Assembly: GCA_017871115.1 (NCBI GenBank)
Contig: JAFCIZ010000002.1
Coordinates: 3,989,501-4,053,500 of the forward strand
Direction of reading: 5' to 3'
Length of the DNA: 64,000 bases
From: Cunninghamella blakesleeana
Lineage: Eukaryota; Mucoromycota; Mucoromycetes; Mucorales; Cunninghamellaceae
In this document: positions 1 to 12,669 of the stretch, piece by piece
Position numbering within the stretch: position 1 is the first letter of the stretch
Layout of the letters: each line of letters starts with the position of its first letter
Program-made: the position numbers and the translations under genes
The notes under the pieces: model-generated
What the model saw: only the letters and a program-made list of their open reading frames with translations
Told to the model about the DNA's origin: nothing
The model's database searches: none

Positions 1-120
1 AGGTATAAAAATTCATATTTCAAAAAAATTAAAAATTAAAATTAAAAAAATTAATTTTTCTTTTTCTTTTATCATTTTATCAAACATATGAATATGTATA
101 AATTTTATCCTTTAAAATAT

Positions 121-296
121 AAAAAAGAATAAAATATTATACAAATAATGAAGATTCAAGCAAATTAGCCTCGCTAGGCAATAGCGTAGTTGCTATTGGT
201 TCTATTCAATTTCCCACGTCAACCGAAGGTATATACATAAATCTCTTATATGCTACTTTTTAAAGAATATATTTATTCTTATATTTTTTTTATATT

Positions 297-340
<44 letters not shown>

Positions 341-1833
341 CCTTAATATATAGCGGAATTTATATATGCACTTCTTAATGGAACTTCAATAGATAATGAG
401 GATATTATACAACTAAGGTATAATAAATTCAATTCGAATCAAATAAAATCATTACCACCTAATTTAATTGTATCTAAGGTACCAAAGCAAGTTTCAATAC
501 AAACTATATATACTTTATTTCGAAAAATTGGCCCAATAGTCCAATGTATTTTAATAAAAGATCAGCAAGAAGACAGCACCGATACTAATAGGATAAATAT
601 ACAATACATATCAAAATCTCATACTAGCGAAGCTTTATCAGCTTTTCATAATACTACTATTGAAAATAGCATAATGTAAATACATACAAATATATAAATA
701 TATTAAATATAAATACAGAACCACGGAATTCACCCCTTTTCTTCTTTTTTTTCTTTATATCTAAATTGAATTCAAATACTAACTGTAGTTCAGTATCTTA
801 CGGAGTATCACCAATAAAAAATACCAACAGCCGATCTACTGATCATAGCAATGAGAATACTCTAGCAACTAAAAAAAAATCACCAAAAATCATAAATAAA
901 GAGCATTATAAAGTAGAGATCAAACCTAGTATGGATTTATGCAATTTATATATAAAAGGGTTACCAATGACAATAACATCAACAGAATTGTTTAATTTAT
1001 TTAAACCATTTGGACGGATTATCAGTGCAAGAGTGATGGAGAATGAAAAGGGGAAATCAAAAGGATTTGGGTTTGTTAGTTATAGTCAATCGATAGAATC
1101 AGCAGCTGCATTAATATCACTTCACCGTTATTACGATATTCAATTTCATGAACCTAAGACACCAAGACCTGACCAAGACATTATACAGCAATATTGGTCT
1201 TTATTAAATAGCACATTTCGTGACTATTTTTATTCAACCACGTTACCACCATTACCACCTTCCTCAACATCTACTTTACCAATGACCATACCACCAACCT
1301 TTTCTCCTCATTCTATTTCACAATATTATCCTGTTTATCCTTATTCTTATCATTATTATTCTTCATCACCACCTTCATCATCATCAGCAACAACAGCCCC
1401 TTATCAATTGTCAACTTCTTTACCATCAAATTATCATTATAATTTACACCCCCATTACTATTATGCACCACCACCACCTTCATTTCCTTCGTCTCCGTTA
1501 TATCCTACTACTTATTATACTCACCCATCTATTCTTTCTTCTGATAATAATGGCAGCTACAACAATAATAACAATAGCAATGCTGATACCTATGCTGATG
1601 CTGATGATACTGTTGAGGATGAAAATAACAGTAATAAAAATGAAAATGAAAATGAAAATGAAAATATTGAATCACAATTAAAAAACGCAATTCAAAAGGC
1701 GCTAGTGAATGAAAAAGAACAGCAAGAAATAGTTGATTATTTAATGACGCTAGATCTTCATAAACAGCAACTATGTATTGAGCAACCTGACTACTTATTA
1801 CAGCAATTAGCTGATTTAAAAGTTAAAAAATAA
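121..1833 (+). CDS. Divergent poly(A)-binding-like protein, three RRMs plus MLLE-like C-terminus (5' partial)
   Basis: The reading frame enters from the left; the exact start of the first visible exon is unresolved because the frame opens only after a stop near 120. I join exons ending at 228, running 354-675, and starting at 789, with introns 229-353 (containing about 40 T) and 676-788 (ACTAAC branch site). The product shows the second half of one RRM (SVVAIGSIQF...LLNGTSI), a complete RRM (NLIVSKVPKQVS, LFRKIGPIV), and a third RRM with clear RNP motifs (NLYIKGLP, KGFGFVSY). A long Pro/Ser/Tyr-rich linker follows, then a C-terminal helix set (IVDYLMTLDLHKQQL, LLQQLADLK) that resembles a PABC/MLLE domain. 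This is the architecture of cytoplasmic poly(A)-binding protein, but the RRMs are diverged, so a PABP paralogue is more likely than the main PABP. Joined frame seen; function inferred. Confidence 0.75.
229..353 (+). other. Intron with a long poly-T tract
   Basis: GTATATAC donor and ATATAG acceptor inside the PABP-like gene. The intron contains an uninterrupted T run of roughly 40 nt (about 301-340). Such runs vary in length and may be an assembly-uncertain spot, but they do not touch the coding frame. Confidence 0.7.
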
Positions 1834-1965
1834 ACAATTCCAATAAAATAAAAATTATAATATAATCATAATAAAAATGTATTTTATTTTATACAATTAT
1901 TTATTTTTATTTAATTAGATATTAAAAATTAAAAACTAAAACTAAAAATAAAATATTAAAATTGA

Positions 1966-2778
1966 TTATGAATGCCAAGGACACGGAAAATCAACCAAAC
2001 AACCATCAACACAGCAAATAATAGGAAAAGCGAGGGAGTGGTAATTAAAGTCGTTTGATCGAATAGTATTTTCTTCTTCTTGTAAAGAGGTTAATTCATG
2101 GTGGATATTTAATGGCGAATTAGAAGAAGAAAAGTTATCATTAAAATAAAAAGGTTCAGTGGTCAAAATTGAGTTGTATGTCCAGTAATTAAATGTTGAA
2201 GTTGATGGAATAAATATGAGTTGAGAATGGGGATGATGTACTGATAAAGTTGTATTAGTATCTTCTATTGGTATAGACGCTAAATTGTGGATATTGCTAT
2301 TATTGTTGGAATTACAATGGTAAGAAGTGGCATAGGAAGGTGAACAAAAAGATGTGGTATAGTGATTTAAAGTATTATTAAATGGTGTAATTATTAAATC
2401 AGAAGAATCATATCTAGGTTCATTATTATTATTGTTATAATTATTAGTATTATTATTATCCAATTCTTGTTTTATATTTTTATTGTATGTATTTTCTTTC
2501 TTTTTTTCTTTTCTCTTTTCTTTAGCCCTTCTATTCTGAAACCAAGTAGTTATTATTTTTTTGGTTGTGCCAATTTTTTCTGCTAATTCTTGTATTTCAT
2601 GAACAGATGGATTCGCATTCATTGCATATTTTTTTTCTAATGTTTCTGCTTCATCTTTTAGAAACCTCTTTCGTGATTTGATAATAGGTGACCAGGATGA
2701 TGTTGATTTCATATCAATATCATCATCGTCATTTTCTTGTTGATTTTCTTTGTTTTTAAAGTAATGAAAAGCTTTCAT
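1966..2778 (-). CDS. Homeobox transcription factor
   Basis: A 270-residue protein with a homeodomain near its N-terminus (about residues 30-90). Helix 3 carries the diagnostic ITTWFQNRRAKEKR motif, with the invariant W, F, N and R, followed by a Lys/Glu-rich basic stretch that can serve as nuclear localisation signal. The rest is Asn/Ser/Thr-rich low complexity, usual for fungal regulators. I chose the Met at 2776-2778 (MKAFHYFKNKE). The open frame extends upstream, but as poly-Leu from an ATT/AAT microsatellite, which is unlikely to be coding. It probably binds DNA in the nucleus; the target genes and the specific subfamily cannot be told from sequence alone. It is convergent with the PABP-like gene. 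Confidence 0.88.
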   Translation of the reverse strand: MKAFHYFKNKENQQENDDDDIDMKSTSSWSPIIKSRKRFLKDEAETLEKKYAMNANPSVHEIQELAEKIGTTKKIITTWFQNRRAKEKRKEKKKENTYNKNIKQELDNNNTNNYNNNNNEPRYDSSDLIITPFNNTLNHYTTSFCSPSYATSYHCNSNNNSNIHNLASIPIEDTNTTLSVHHPHSQLIFIPSTSTFNYWTYNSILTTEPFYFNDNFSSSNSPLNIHHELTSLQEEENTIRSNDFNYHSLAFPIICCVDGCLVDFPCPWHS

Positions 2779-3036
2779 TTCTTTTTTTCTAAAAAATAAA
2801 TAAAATAATAAAAAAATGAAAAAATAAAATGATAATAGCAATAATAATAATAATAATAGAGCATACAACTATATTATTATTAATTTTCTTTTTTTTTTTT
2901 AATAAAAAAAAAAAAGAGAGAGAGAGATAGAGAAGAGGAAAAAAATCGATTCAATTTTTATGATTTTTATTAATATAATTACTATCTATATAATATATTT
3001 TGCTTTTTTATTATTATTACTATTATTATATATAAT

Positions 3037-4157
3037 CTAATTAGGATTGTATGTTATAATATCATATAAAATGCATATTGATAAATAACGTATTACTTTA
3101 TTATTATAAATAATAAAAGCAATAGCATTAAAAGGAATACAAAAAAGGAGATAAACTGATAAACTATAATGTGAAATAAGGTGATTTTTTTTACTAATAA
3201 TATTATACATAAAACAAGTTAAAAATAGGATTAAACAGATAAATGGATTTATGTATGACGAGAGGGTCTTATTATAAGTATATGACGACAAATAATATGG
3301 AATAGGTAGGCCCATACCCAAGAAAAAAATAATAAATAAGTGCCAAAAAATAGACCAAAAAAGATCAAAATCAACCATAATAAACAAGAATGAGTTATGC
3401 CCTTTTTATGAACAAGAGAATTGAAATTGACATGCAGAATAGCATGAATCATTTGTAAAGTCCGATCTAGCCCTGAAATACTATAAACACCAATCATATA
3501 AACTAAACCTAATAAAGCTTCACCTGCTATAGCTGTTACTAAATGGACCATATTTAACCATGCCGCTATTTCTTGCATTTCATGGTCTTGCCAATTTTCA
3601 TCTCCATCCAACTTACTACCCATTTCTGAACCAAGCCCTAATTCATCTAATGATCGACCAATATATATTAATCCATTGATTAAACCAATGACTGACCCAA
3701 TACTTAATAAATGTACAAATATGATAGTCATTTTTATTAATAAATATCTCCATTTTAATTGATATTTATATTGGCATTGCTGACATATTAATTGATATTT
3801 TTTTTTTTTTTCGTCATCATCATTTTTTCCTTCCTCTTCTTCTTGCTCTAATTGGTTATGGCTGGGTATCTTCTTTTTATTATCTATAATAATAGTTGAT
3901 AAGCAAATAGCATGTATAAAATGTTGCTGGCAAGGACATAAGTTTATCCAATATTTTTTATCATGATGTTGGATTAAGTAAGGGCCAACAGTGGTTATAC
4001 AATGAATATTATTAATAGGCGCTTCATATTGCTGACAGTGAGAACAGTATAAGCGTTTTTTTAAACTATATTTTCTTTGCTGCTGAGATTGATTATTAGA
4101 AAGAATAAAGTTATAAGGTGGTGGTAATAAAGTATATTGATCCGTTATATTATTCAT
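3037..4157 (-). CDS. RING-CH (MARCH-like) multi-pass membrane protein, probable E3 ubiquitin ligase
   Basis: The N-terminal cytosolic part has a Cys/His ladder of the RING-variant type: YCSHC, then CPCQQHFIHAIC, then ICQQC, with an acidic Glu/Asp insert before the last pair. At least four to five hydrophobic segments follow. This resembles the C4HC3 RING-CH domain of membrane E3 ligases (MARCH/Ssm4 type), although the CxC-to-His spacing is 5 instead of the usual 7. I infer a 50 nt intron at 3268-3317 (donor GTATGG, acceptor AATAAG). Removing it joins 3318-4157 to 3037-3267 in frame (356 residues) and adds two more membrane segments. Without splicing the protein would stop after 302 residues. 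Substrates are unknown. Confidence 0.72.
3268..3317 (-). other. Predicted 50-nt intron
   Basis: Minus-strand donor GTATGG follows TTTTCTTGG and the acceptor TAATAAG precedes ACCCTCTCG. Its length (not a multiple of three) shifts the frame from one strongly hydrophobic ORF into another that continues the multi-pass pattern to a stop at 3037. Confidence 0.6.
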
Positions 4158-4159
4158 GG

Positions 4160-4193
<34 letters not shown>

Positions 4194-6489
4194 GTTTTTT
4201 TAAAAAAAATAGCAAAAGAAAAAGGAAAGGAAAGTAAAAAAGAAAAAAAGAATAAAAGGAGGTGTATATTTATAAAAAACCTTTTAAACTCAGTACTACA
4301 GAAGTCCAATCTCCTTTTTCTTTCCTCCTTTATTTAAATATATAAAAACAGATTTTTTTTTTTTTGAATATAATTGATTATTAACAGTTCTTTTATTCAA
4401 ATGGCTATTGTTATATATCTAAGAAGTATAATATAAGATTATTTTGCCGTGCCTCTTTTTTAAGCTTCAGAAAAAAACAACCTTTCCCTTTTTTTATTTT
4501 TGCATAAAAACGGTAATTTTTCTCTTTTAAATAAAACAAAACAGACCATTAACAGTCTGCTGCTGCTTATTATAATATTAGTCTCCTGCAATTTATATGA
4601 TGGTATTTTTCGTTTTCTTTTCATAATGCTTCTTTTGAAGGAATATTCTCATATTACCAATATCCTTTACTTTCTGAAGTACTATTAGAACCAGTTTTTT
4701 GCAAATATTTTTTTTTTAGCAGCTTTATCTATTGGTTTGAATACTTCACCTTTGATATTATAGTTATTCAAAATTATTGGAATTGTAATACTTTTTCAAT
4801 GGCTATTTCTCTAATATCAATATTTTTTAATATTGTCAATAATTATTGTATCAATTTAGAATTTTCATAGCTTTGTTACTTTCAATAGTATCACCACCTT
4901 CATTATTTTGAATTCTGTTCTTATTGGTGATTATAATAGAAAATTGTTGATGGGCTGCATTAGCCAGTAAAATGAATAAATTTAATATTTGGAACTTGTA
5001 TATTAAATTTTGTGAAATATACCATCGCTGTATTTATAATAAACAGTATAAAAATATGCATAATAAGTTATTCAGCGTTGCCAATACCATTATTATAAAT
5101 TCTATTACTACTATTATTATTGTTATTACTAGTTCCTAAATTGAAATTAGCCAATAGCCAAAAATTAAACTTGAACAGTAATAACTAAACTGAGAATACC
5201 GCTGATATAACTAGATACAGAAATGATAAAATACAACTTTTGTTCCTGAAAATTTCGGTCGATCAATTTTCAGAATTTATATATATATACTTGACACTAG
5301 TCTATTAAAAACCGATTGATATTCTGATAAAGTGAAAGTCCTTGTGTTGATTTTAGTTCAGGAACATAATTTAATTTTGGAAATAACTCAATACTGTTCT
5401 AAAAATTATCTTCCAAATATATACGACGTATCAACTAATAATAATAACCATCCTTTGACTGGTGGTAAATTAAAAAAATTTGAAATATGAGACTCGAGTT
5501 GAACTTCTTTCCTAAAGCTGAATCTCTGTTGTGCATAAGGTTTGCTGTATTATAATATATTGATTCAATTGAACTACAATCATGAAGGAGCTGTTAACGC
5601 GAGTAGCGCCGTCCATAGATGAATTTTCATGTGTATATTAAATATTAAGAATTAGTTTATTTTTCTCTGATCCTGATTCAAATGTTACATTATTATTACT
5701 ATTACAATATGATCATTTTAAATCTTGGATTTCAGTGTTGTAATTAGGTAAGAAAAAATAAAAATAGATAAATTTAATGATATAAATATATATTCTTTGT
5801 AATCTACACCATTATGAAGTTCATATTGAATTGTAAGAACGTTTAAATTATTATTATTATTGTTATTTTTCTTTCTATATTTTAATATTTTAATTTTAAT
5901 TTAGCCTCTTTTACTTTTATTACTCTATTACTCCTTTGTTTTCCTTATACAATACCTTCCTTATTATCACTAATTTCATTTTTCTCATTTATCTATTAAC
6001 TCTTTCCTTTTACGTCCCTCCTCTGGGCACATAATAAAGTAAAAACGTGCCTATTTGGCTTTCTAAAAAAAAATTGGGGTAAAAAGGTAGTATTCTAATA
6101 CGAAGGTATTTTTTTTTTTTTTTCCATTAAACTATTTCCTAGGTACAAATATACAAGTATTTTTTAAAAAAAGTTTGTATGATAAAAAAACGAATATCAT
6201 GAAATGTAGTTTTCCAAAAAATATGCTAATTCACAAAATTTAGCAACTTTTTTCCGTAGTATATGTAAATGGAAGAAAAAGCATAAAATTAGAAAGGCAG
6301 CGTAAAAAAAGCATTTTTTGCAGAGTTACTCTAGATTTTTATAAACACAATTATTTATTTTTAATAAAAAGGATAATAACATTTATTTATTTTTATTTTA
6401 TTTTTTTAAAAAAAAGAATGAAATTATAATGATAATGTTTGTAATTGAAGTAAAAATGATATATGCGTATATGTTATCGATTATATATA
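4158..6489. other. 2.3 kb AT-rich spacer with possible decayed coding sequence
   Basis: No intact gene was found between the RING-CH start and the POL3 stop. It contains an AT dinucleotide run (4161-4182) and several A/T tracts. On the minus strand between about 5800 and 4550, short stretches read like protein in changing frames, separated by stops (for example LFPKLNYVPELKSTQG and GEVFKPIDKAAKKK). They may be remnants of one gene, but no family was recognised. Confidence 0.4.
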
Positions 6490-9400
6490 TTATATACAAT
6501 CATCGTTGTTAAAGCGAATTAATTTGGATTTGGATTCATTCATATCTTTTTGAACTTTTTTACGCATATAAAAGATTGGACAATCATTATTGGAACAAAT
6601 AACATCTTGATGCAATGATCCTTGACAACGTTGGCATTGTGTCCAAAGACGTGAAAACTTGACTTCTAATTCATTGACGCTATCAATCTTATTGTAATGT
6701 ATGTATATGTCAAATTAGTCATTATATGCTTAAAAATACCCATTTCATTTTTTATTTTTTATTTTTTTTTACCTGTTTTTTATATAACTCTGGCAATCTT
6801 GATTGACAATGAGAACAAACAGCAGTGTTTACTATATACAATATGTGGTTGTTAATCACAGTAATAATAAAAACGTTGATAGCAATAATAATAATAGTTT
6901 GAATATATATATATACTTACCACCTTTAGGCAGAGGAGATTTACATCCTAAACAAGTAGCAGTTACAACAGCAAATTTCATTAATCCACCAATAGTAGGA
7001 GTTGCAATGTTAACAGTTCGAGTATGATCACCCGTTACTATTTTAATAATGAAAATAATGATGAATATATATGTATATAGGATCATTTCTTGCTAACTAT
7101 ATTTTACTATTTATTTTTTCTATTATTTAATATTTTATATTTAATTACATAAAGTCTCAGCTGCTTTTTCACCCATAACCGGCTCCATAATACGAAGTAA
7201 AGGTTTTGATAATTGATTTTCAAGGTAATATCTGGTATCAATAGGAATATTATTATCTAAAACATAGATTGGATCTTCCGATCTTTCATAGGCTGGTGCA
7301 TTATTTCTTGCCTTAATAATAACATAAGCAACACGATCACCCAAAGCTGGTGCTGAACCTGGATCACGTTTTCTCATTCTTTCAGCTAATTCTACATGTG
7401 CCTGCTTTGCTGCATAATCTGATTTGCTTAATGCTTTTGTAATAACCAACTGTGATAAATCCACTTTATTTTGTAATAGATCAGCTATAGTCTGTTTTAT
7501 ATAACTATTTATAATATCAAGTAAATAAATAAATATAAAAAATTAAAAACTAAATAATTTCTATTTTATATTCCTATATAACTTACTCTTTTGCGCCTTC
7601 CACATCACGTTCAATTAACAGCTTATTTAAACAATTTTGAATGACATTAGATACTAGCTGACAGTTATCACGACGGACAGTCTATATGAAATATTTTAAT
7701 TAGTAAACAATAACACTATTTTAATTATAGCCAGCATTTTTAAAAAATTAAATGTTGTAGTAACTTACTTCAATACCCTTGGCATCAAGTTTATCATATT
7801 TATCAGATCGTGTCCAGTATAAACCAGCATATCTCTTCTTACTAATTAATAAATAAGGAAAGTATACTTTTTCAAAATCAAGATTGATGGGTCTTATGAA
7901 TTTTTCAGTAACAATTTTCGCACCTTCTTGGCCTATATTAAGATTAGAAAGGGAAAAGAAGAGGAAAAGCGTGCTTATTTAATGGCTATCTCCTTCCTAT
8001 TTTATAGATTAATATATTTATTTTACCTAATTTCATAGCTTCTTCCAAATCACTAACACCAAATTTAATCATGACTGAATCAGTATCACCATAAATAACT
8101 TTTGCATCATGTTTATAACCATTTTTAATACAAAAATGTCCTTCAACTGTCTATATTATAAAATATAAATATAAATAAAAGAGATATTGATAAATATATA
8201 CTGACATATGTAATTTAATAATATATGTATATATATATATATATATATTTACATCTTTTGTTTTAAAAATCATTTGACGACCATAAGCAGTAACACTGGA
8301 TGAAATTTGTAAACAAGGTAATTTACCAACAGTTGCACCAGTAAAACCGTAGACTGAATTAGCACTAATTTTTAATGCAAGTTGACGACCATCCAATACG
8401 GCTCTTTTAAATGGATCTGTTTCTTTCTTTAAATCAGTCTTAGCACGTTTTCGGGCAGCGAGAAGATCACTAAGAATTTGAGGTAATAACCCTTTTCTTC
8501 GACTACTTTTAACAAACAAATCTAAAATAAATAGAAGTAAATATTTTATGTTCATATTCATTTTTTTACAAAGAGAATAAAATCAAAATTATTATAGTTT
8601 TACCATTATTTGGAGTAACTTCATAATCTACATCCTTAACTAATCCTAATTGCTGTACTGTTTGTGGTGTTAAAAGTGTTGTGTAACATAAATTATGAGC
8701 TTGCATGATAGACGGATATAATGAAGTAAAATCAAGAGTGGCAATAGGAACATCATAATAACCTTTAACAGGTTCAATGACAGTAGCACCTTCATATTGT
8801 TCTTCAGTGACTATAAAAGAAATGGTAAAAATAATAATAATAATAATAATCAAGTTAAAATATATCTCTATAAATGTATAATTTTTATTTAATTTAATGA
8901 TAGCTTACTTTCTGATTTAACCACTGGAATAACAAGATCTTCTTCTAAAGCACGGCGGAAAAGTTGAGATATAACTTTGATTTGTTGCCCACGTACGAGA
9001 ATATAGTTGAACGGTACACCAGTAACTCTAGCCATTTCTGTATAGTTGAAAAGCAACATTAATTTTTCCATAAGACGAAGTGGTAAAAAGGCATCCTTTA
9101 TTATAAAAATAAAATAAAGTATAAATAAAAAATTAAATATATTAAATTCTAATTTTTAATATAATTTAACATAGTATTTTTTTATACCTTTAAACAGTAG
9201 ACAGCCAATCGACGACGAGTTTCAGGATTTCCGTTTTGTAATTCAGTAATAATAGAATGGTGGACATCTTCCTTTTGTTCACCTAAGAAATGGGCACTAA
9301 CAGAATTTAAAGTATATGATCGAAGTTTGTAATCACGTTGAATAGCTTGAAGTATATCTAATTGTAACCTCCCTTCCAAATTAATAGCTTTATTTTCTCG

Positions 9401-11303
9401 AGTACCAAACGCTTTTGATGAGAATTTTGTATCCTTTGCCTCGGTTTTAGTTCCTAATAAAAATCAGATTGTCATTTAAACACTGACACTTTTTAATATA
9501 TATTCCCATATGTACACACACATATGTATATTAATAAATTACCTTTGATCCTGCCGAAATATGGGAATTTTTCAACTTTCAAGTGTTTTGCACGATCTAA
9601 TAAATATGGAAAATCAAAATTATTTATGTTGTAACCAATAACTACATCAGGGTCGGCCTATACATATATTAATAATTATAATTTCTTAAAAAATATTCTT
9701 TGTGTATATATTCATGCCTCCATATATTTATGTTTATATATTACTTCAACAAAGAAATCCCGCCATTTTTGTAAAAGTTCACGTTCATCATAAAACACTT
9801 GAACATCAGTGCCAGCAATATTAGCACAGTCATTTAGAGTAAATACATTACGAATAAAAGGATTGCTTTCACCTATAAAATAATTATATATTATATTATT
9901 AATACAATAAAAAGGGATGACATATGTATATGAAGTTATAATAAATCTAATATATGAATACCTTGAATTTTAACAACAGAAGCAATTTGAATAACAGGAT
10001 CTTGATCAGCTTCAGGGAATACACCTTTCCTTCCAGCACATTCTATATCGAAACTTAAAATACGTAGTGGAGCCATTCTAGACCATTCTCCCTCCGGAGG
10101 ATGACTAATAAACTTATCATAGCTAATAATACAAACAATAGAATAAAAATAAATATGTAATCAAGTTATTAATATAATCAATTCTTTTCTAATTATATAT
10201 AAATAAGATACCTTGTTGTTACTTCAATTTGAGCTTGTGATGCAGTGTTTGAAGTAAACGTATAAGTGCCGGCAGGAAGTTCAATCCAACTAGAACCTGT
10301 TACTTTACAATCTATCATAAATCTTAACAAGTAAGCTAAATTACTTTCATAAGTTGTACTGCTTTGAATAGCTCGGTTATATCCAGGAATAGTAACGCCT
10401 TGTTCTACTTTTTGTCGAATTTTTGAAAAACTTCTTGGATCATTCACAGTAATTTTAACAAAAGGCGATTTAGTATCTCCATGGTACCCATATAAACTTT
10501 GTTTTAATACAATATCAAGTCTTGCAATAGAATTGTTTTCGCCTATATCTTTGCTGAATGCTGTTTTTAAAGCCGATAAGTGTGATTCATTTAGTCCAGG
10601 TGGTGCTTGGAAATAAAAATAAGGTAAAAAACCTTTGACATAACAAACGACACTATTTCCATTCTATAAATATAATTTGAACATATATAAAATTTAGTAA
10701 CTTTTTATATATATCAATAATAATAATATTAATAGCAATATATTTGTTGTTATTGTATCATTTACGTCGGTTATACCATAAAATCTAACGACAGGTTGTT
10801 TTGTCTGGTAATCCATAAAATCATCAGCTTCAATTTGTTGAAATACTATTGCAAATAAAATAAAATCAGACCTCATGGACTCACTCTCCCTCTCTCTTTT
10901 TTTTTTTTTATCTTTATTTCCATTTTTATAATTATTTGTTAATTACCAAGTTTATCTATTGATGGATTAATTTTAGGTGCTGGTTGTCTAGCCCACATTC
11001 CAAAAGTATTTTCGTCTATAAAATAATTGAAATAATATATGATCAATTATTTTTTTTCTTTATTTTGAAAAAGTAAACACATTTGTAAATAGTAATCCAT
11101 TCTACTATTATTATTATTATTAAGTTACTTTTTGAATCAAGATCCATATCCTCTTCATGTAGTAATTTTAATTCCTCTTCGAAAGCTGTTGGTTGACTAT
11201 CATTGTTAAAATTTGTTTTTCTCTTTTTTATAGTTACTCCAGGCTTATAAGGAGCTGAAGATACTGTAAGATCTTCTTCCATAGATTGACTAGTAGCTGG
11301 CAT
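6490..11303 (-). CDS. POL3: DNA polymerase delta catalytic subunit
   Basis: Catalytic and proofreading subunit of the lagging-strand replicative polymerase, family B, nuclear. I resolve 18 exons: 11303-11129, 11015-10947, 10845-10766, 10663-10212, 10122-9962, 9872-9745, 9657-9543, 9453-9188, 9095-8909, 8810-8604, 8521-8253, 8150-8027, 7932-7769, 7681-7587, 7504-7149, 7037-6921, 6831-6773 and 6687-6490. They sum to 1073 codons, close to the usual 1080-1110. Exonuclease motifs are intact ([25 protein letters not shown]), as are polymerase motifs A ([10 protein letters not shown]), B ([12 protein letters not shown]) and C (YGDTDSV). The C-terminus has the zinc-binding CysA pairs (CLGC, CSHC) and the CysB Fe-S cluster motif ([14 protein letters not shown]...C). 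The N-terminus is short and has a basic KKRK patch. GCGCG-containing sequence upstream suggests G1/S control. Confidence 0.97.
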
Positions 11304-11359
11304 TTAGATATAAATCAATAATAATAAAATTGAGAGAAAAAAATAAGAAAAATAAAAAA

Positions 11360-11379
11360 TTCGCGCTTCGCGAGTCGCC
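11360..11379 (-). promoter_or_regulatory. GCGCG/CGCGA box upstream of POL3
   Basis: A cluster TCGCGCTTCGCGAGTCGCC lies about 60 nt upstream of the POL3 start codon. In this very AT-rich DNA such CpG-dense sequence is conspicuous. It resembles E2F/MBF-type cell-cycle boxes (TTCGCGC, CGCGA), which control replication genes in fungi. Binding is inferred. Confidence 0.45.
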
Positions 11380-11547
11380 AGTTTTTATTTTTAAAAAATA
11401 ATAATTCAGATTCCGCTTTTTTTTGGTATATCCTCTTTATAAAAAATGCATGAACTTTTAACCTTTTAAAATATCTTCATGTTTGAGATTGTTTTTATTT
11501 TATTTTATTTTTTCACATTATATATATATATTAAATATATATATATA

Positions 11548-12626
11548 TTACAGCTGTCCTTTAATATCAATTTTTTTATATTTTTTTAAACTATTTAATA
11601 ATCCCACTATAGCAATTTTGGTATCTAAATAAATCATGCCAGGTTCGGGTACTATATTAGCCAACGACTGTAAAAATTTTAATAAAGCAGGTAAAGAGTC
11701 AAAAGCTAATTCATTTTGTATAAATTCAAGAGATAAATTTGGTCGATATCTAAACAATACATAAAATATTAAAATATTAAAATATTAGAAAATAAAAAAA
11801 ATAAAAAATAAAAAAATAAAAAATACTTTTAGATATAGGTACTTAATATCAAACTTACGATTTACAAAGTATAATCAGTGCTTGGACTCTTTCTCTTTCC
11901 ACAAATTGATCAATTAAATAAGCACCCATATTAGGTGTCGTAGTGTACAAACGGAAAAATCGATGATAATTAGATACGGCAAGAGAAGAGCGAACATCTA
12001 AAGCATGTTGGACCGAATGATCTTGTTTTTTTTCTATAGTTAGCTCTGCCATAATGGAATTAATATCTAGTATATATATATTCGATTAATAAAATGTCAT
12101 TATTTTTTATTTATTTAATTTTTTTTTAAAAAGCCTTTCAATTATAAATATAATATATATTTACCAGCCCAATTTTGTGTATGTAAAAAGTAAAGAATCC
12201 TATAAGCAGTAAATTCCATTTCACGCCCTTTGATACCTAGTTCATATAACGATTTTAACTGAGTTTGACACTGATTATATTCCCCTAAATCACCTTTCTC
12301 TAATGCAATTCTAGCATGTATTTCATATACTTGTACCGTAAATTCATTTTTAATTCGTTGCACCTATTAATATAAAAAACCAATTTATATAATAAGCGTT
12401 ATAAATATCAAACATTCATCATGAATATGTATGCATATATGTATGTTTCTATGCTTATAATTAGGGTTACAGTTAAATCTTGTCTTAAGGATTTAAATTG
12501 GTCACAAATATAAGTATAATTTTTATCTGCTTTCCATTTAGATTTGAGTAATTCTAGTGTTTGTTTTAAAATATGCAGTGGTCTTACTGTTGAAGGATCA
12601 GGTGCCTATATTTTATACAAATATAC

Positions 12627-12669
<43 letters not shown>

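Noticed and set aside
2779..2868. N-terminal extension of the homeobox protein with poly-Leu and Phe
   Set aside because: Encoded by an ATT/AAT microsatellite upstream of a good Met; a hydrophobic run does not fit a nuclear factor.
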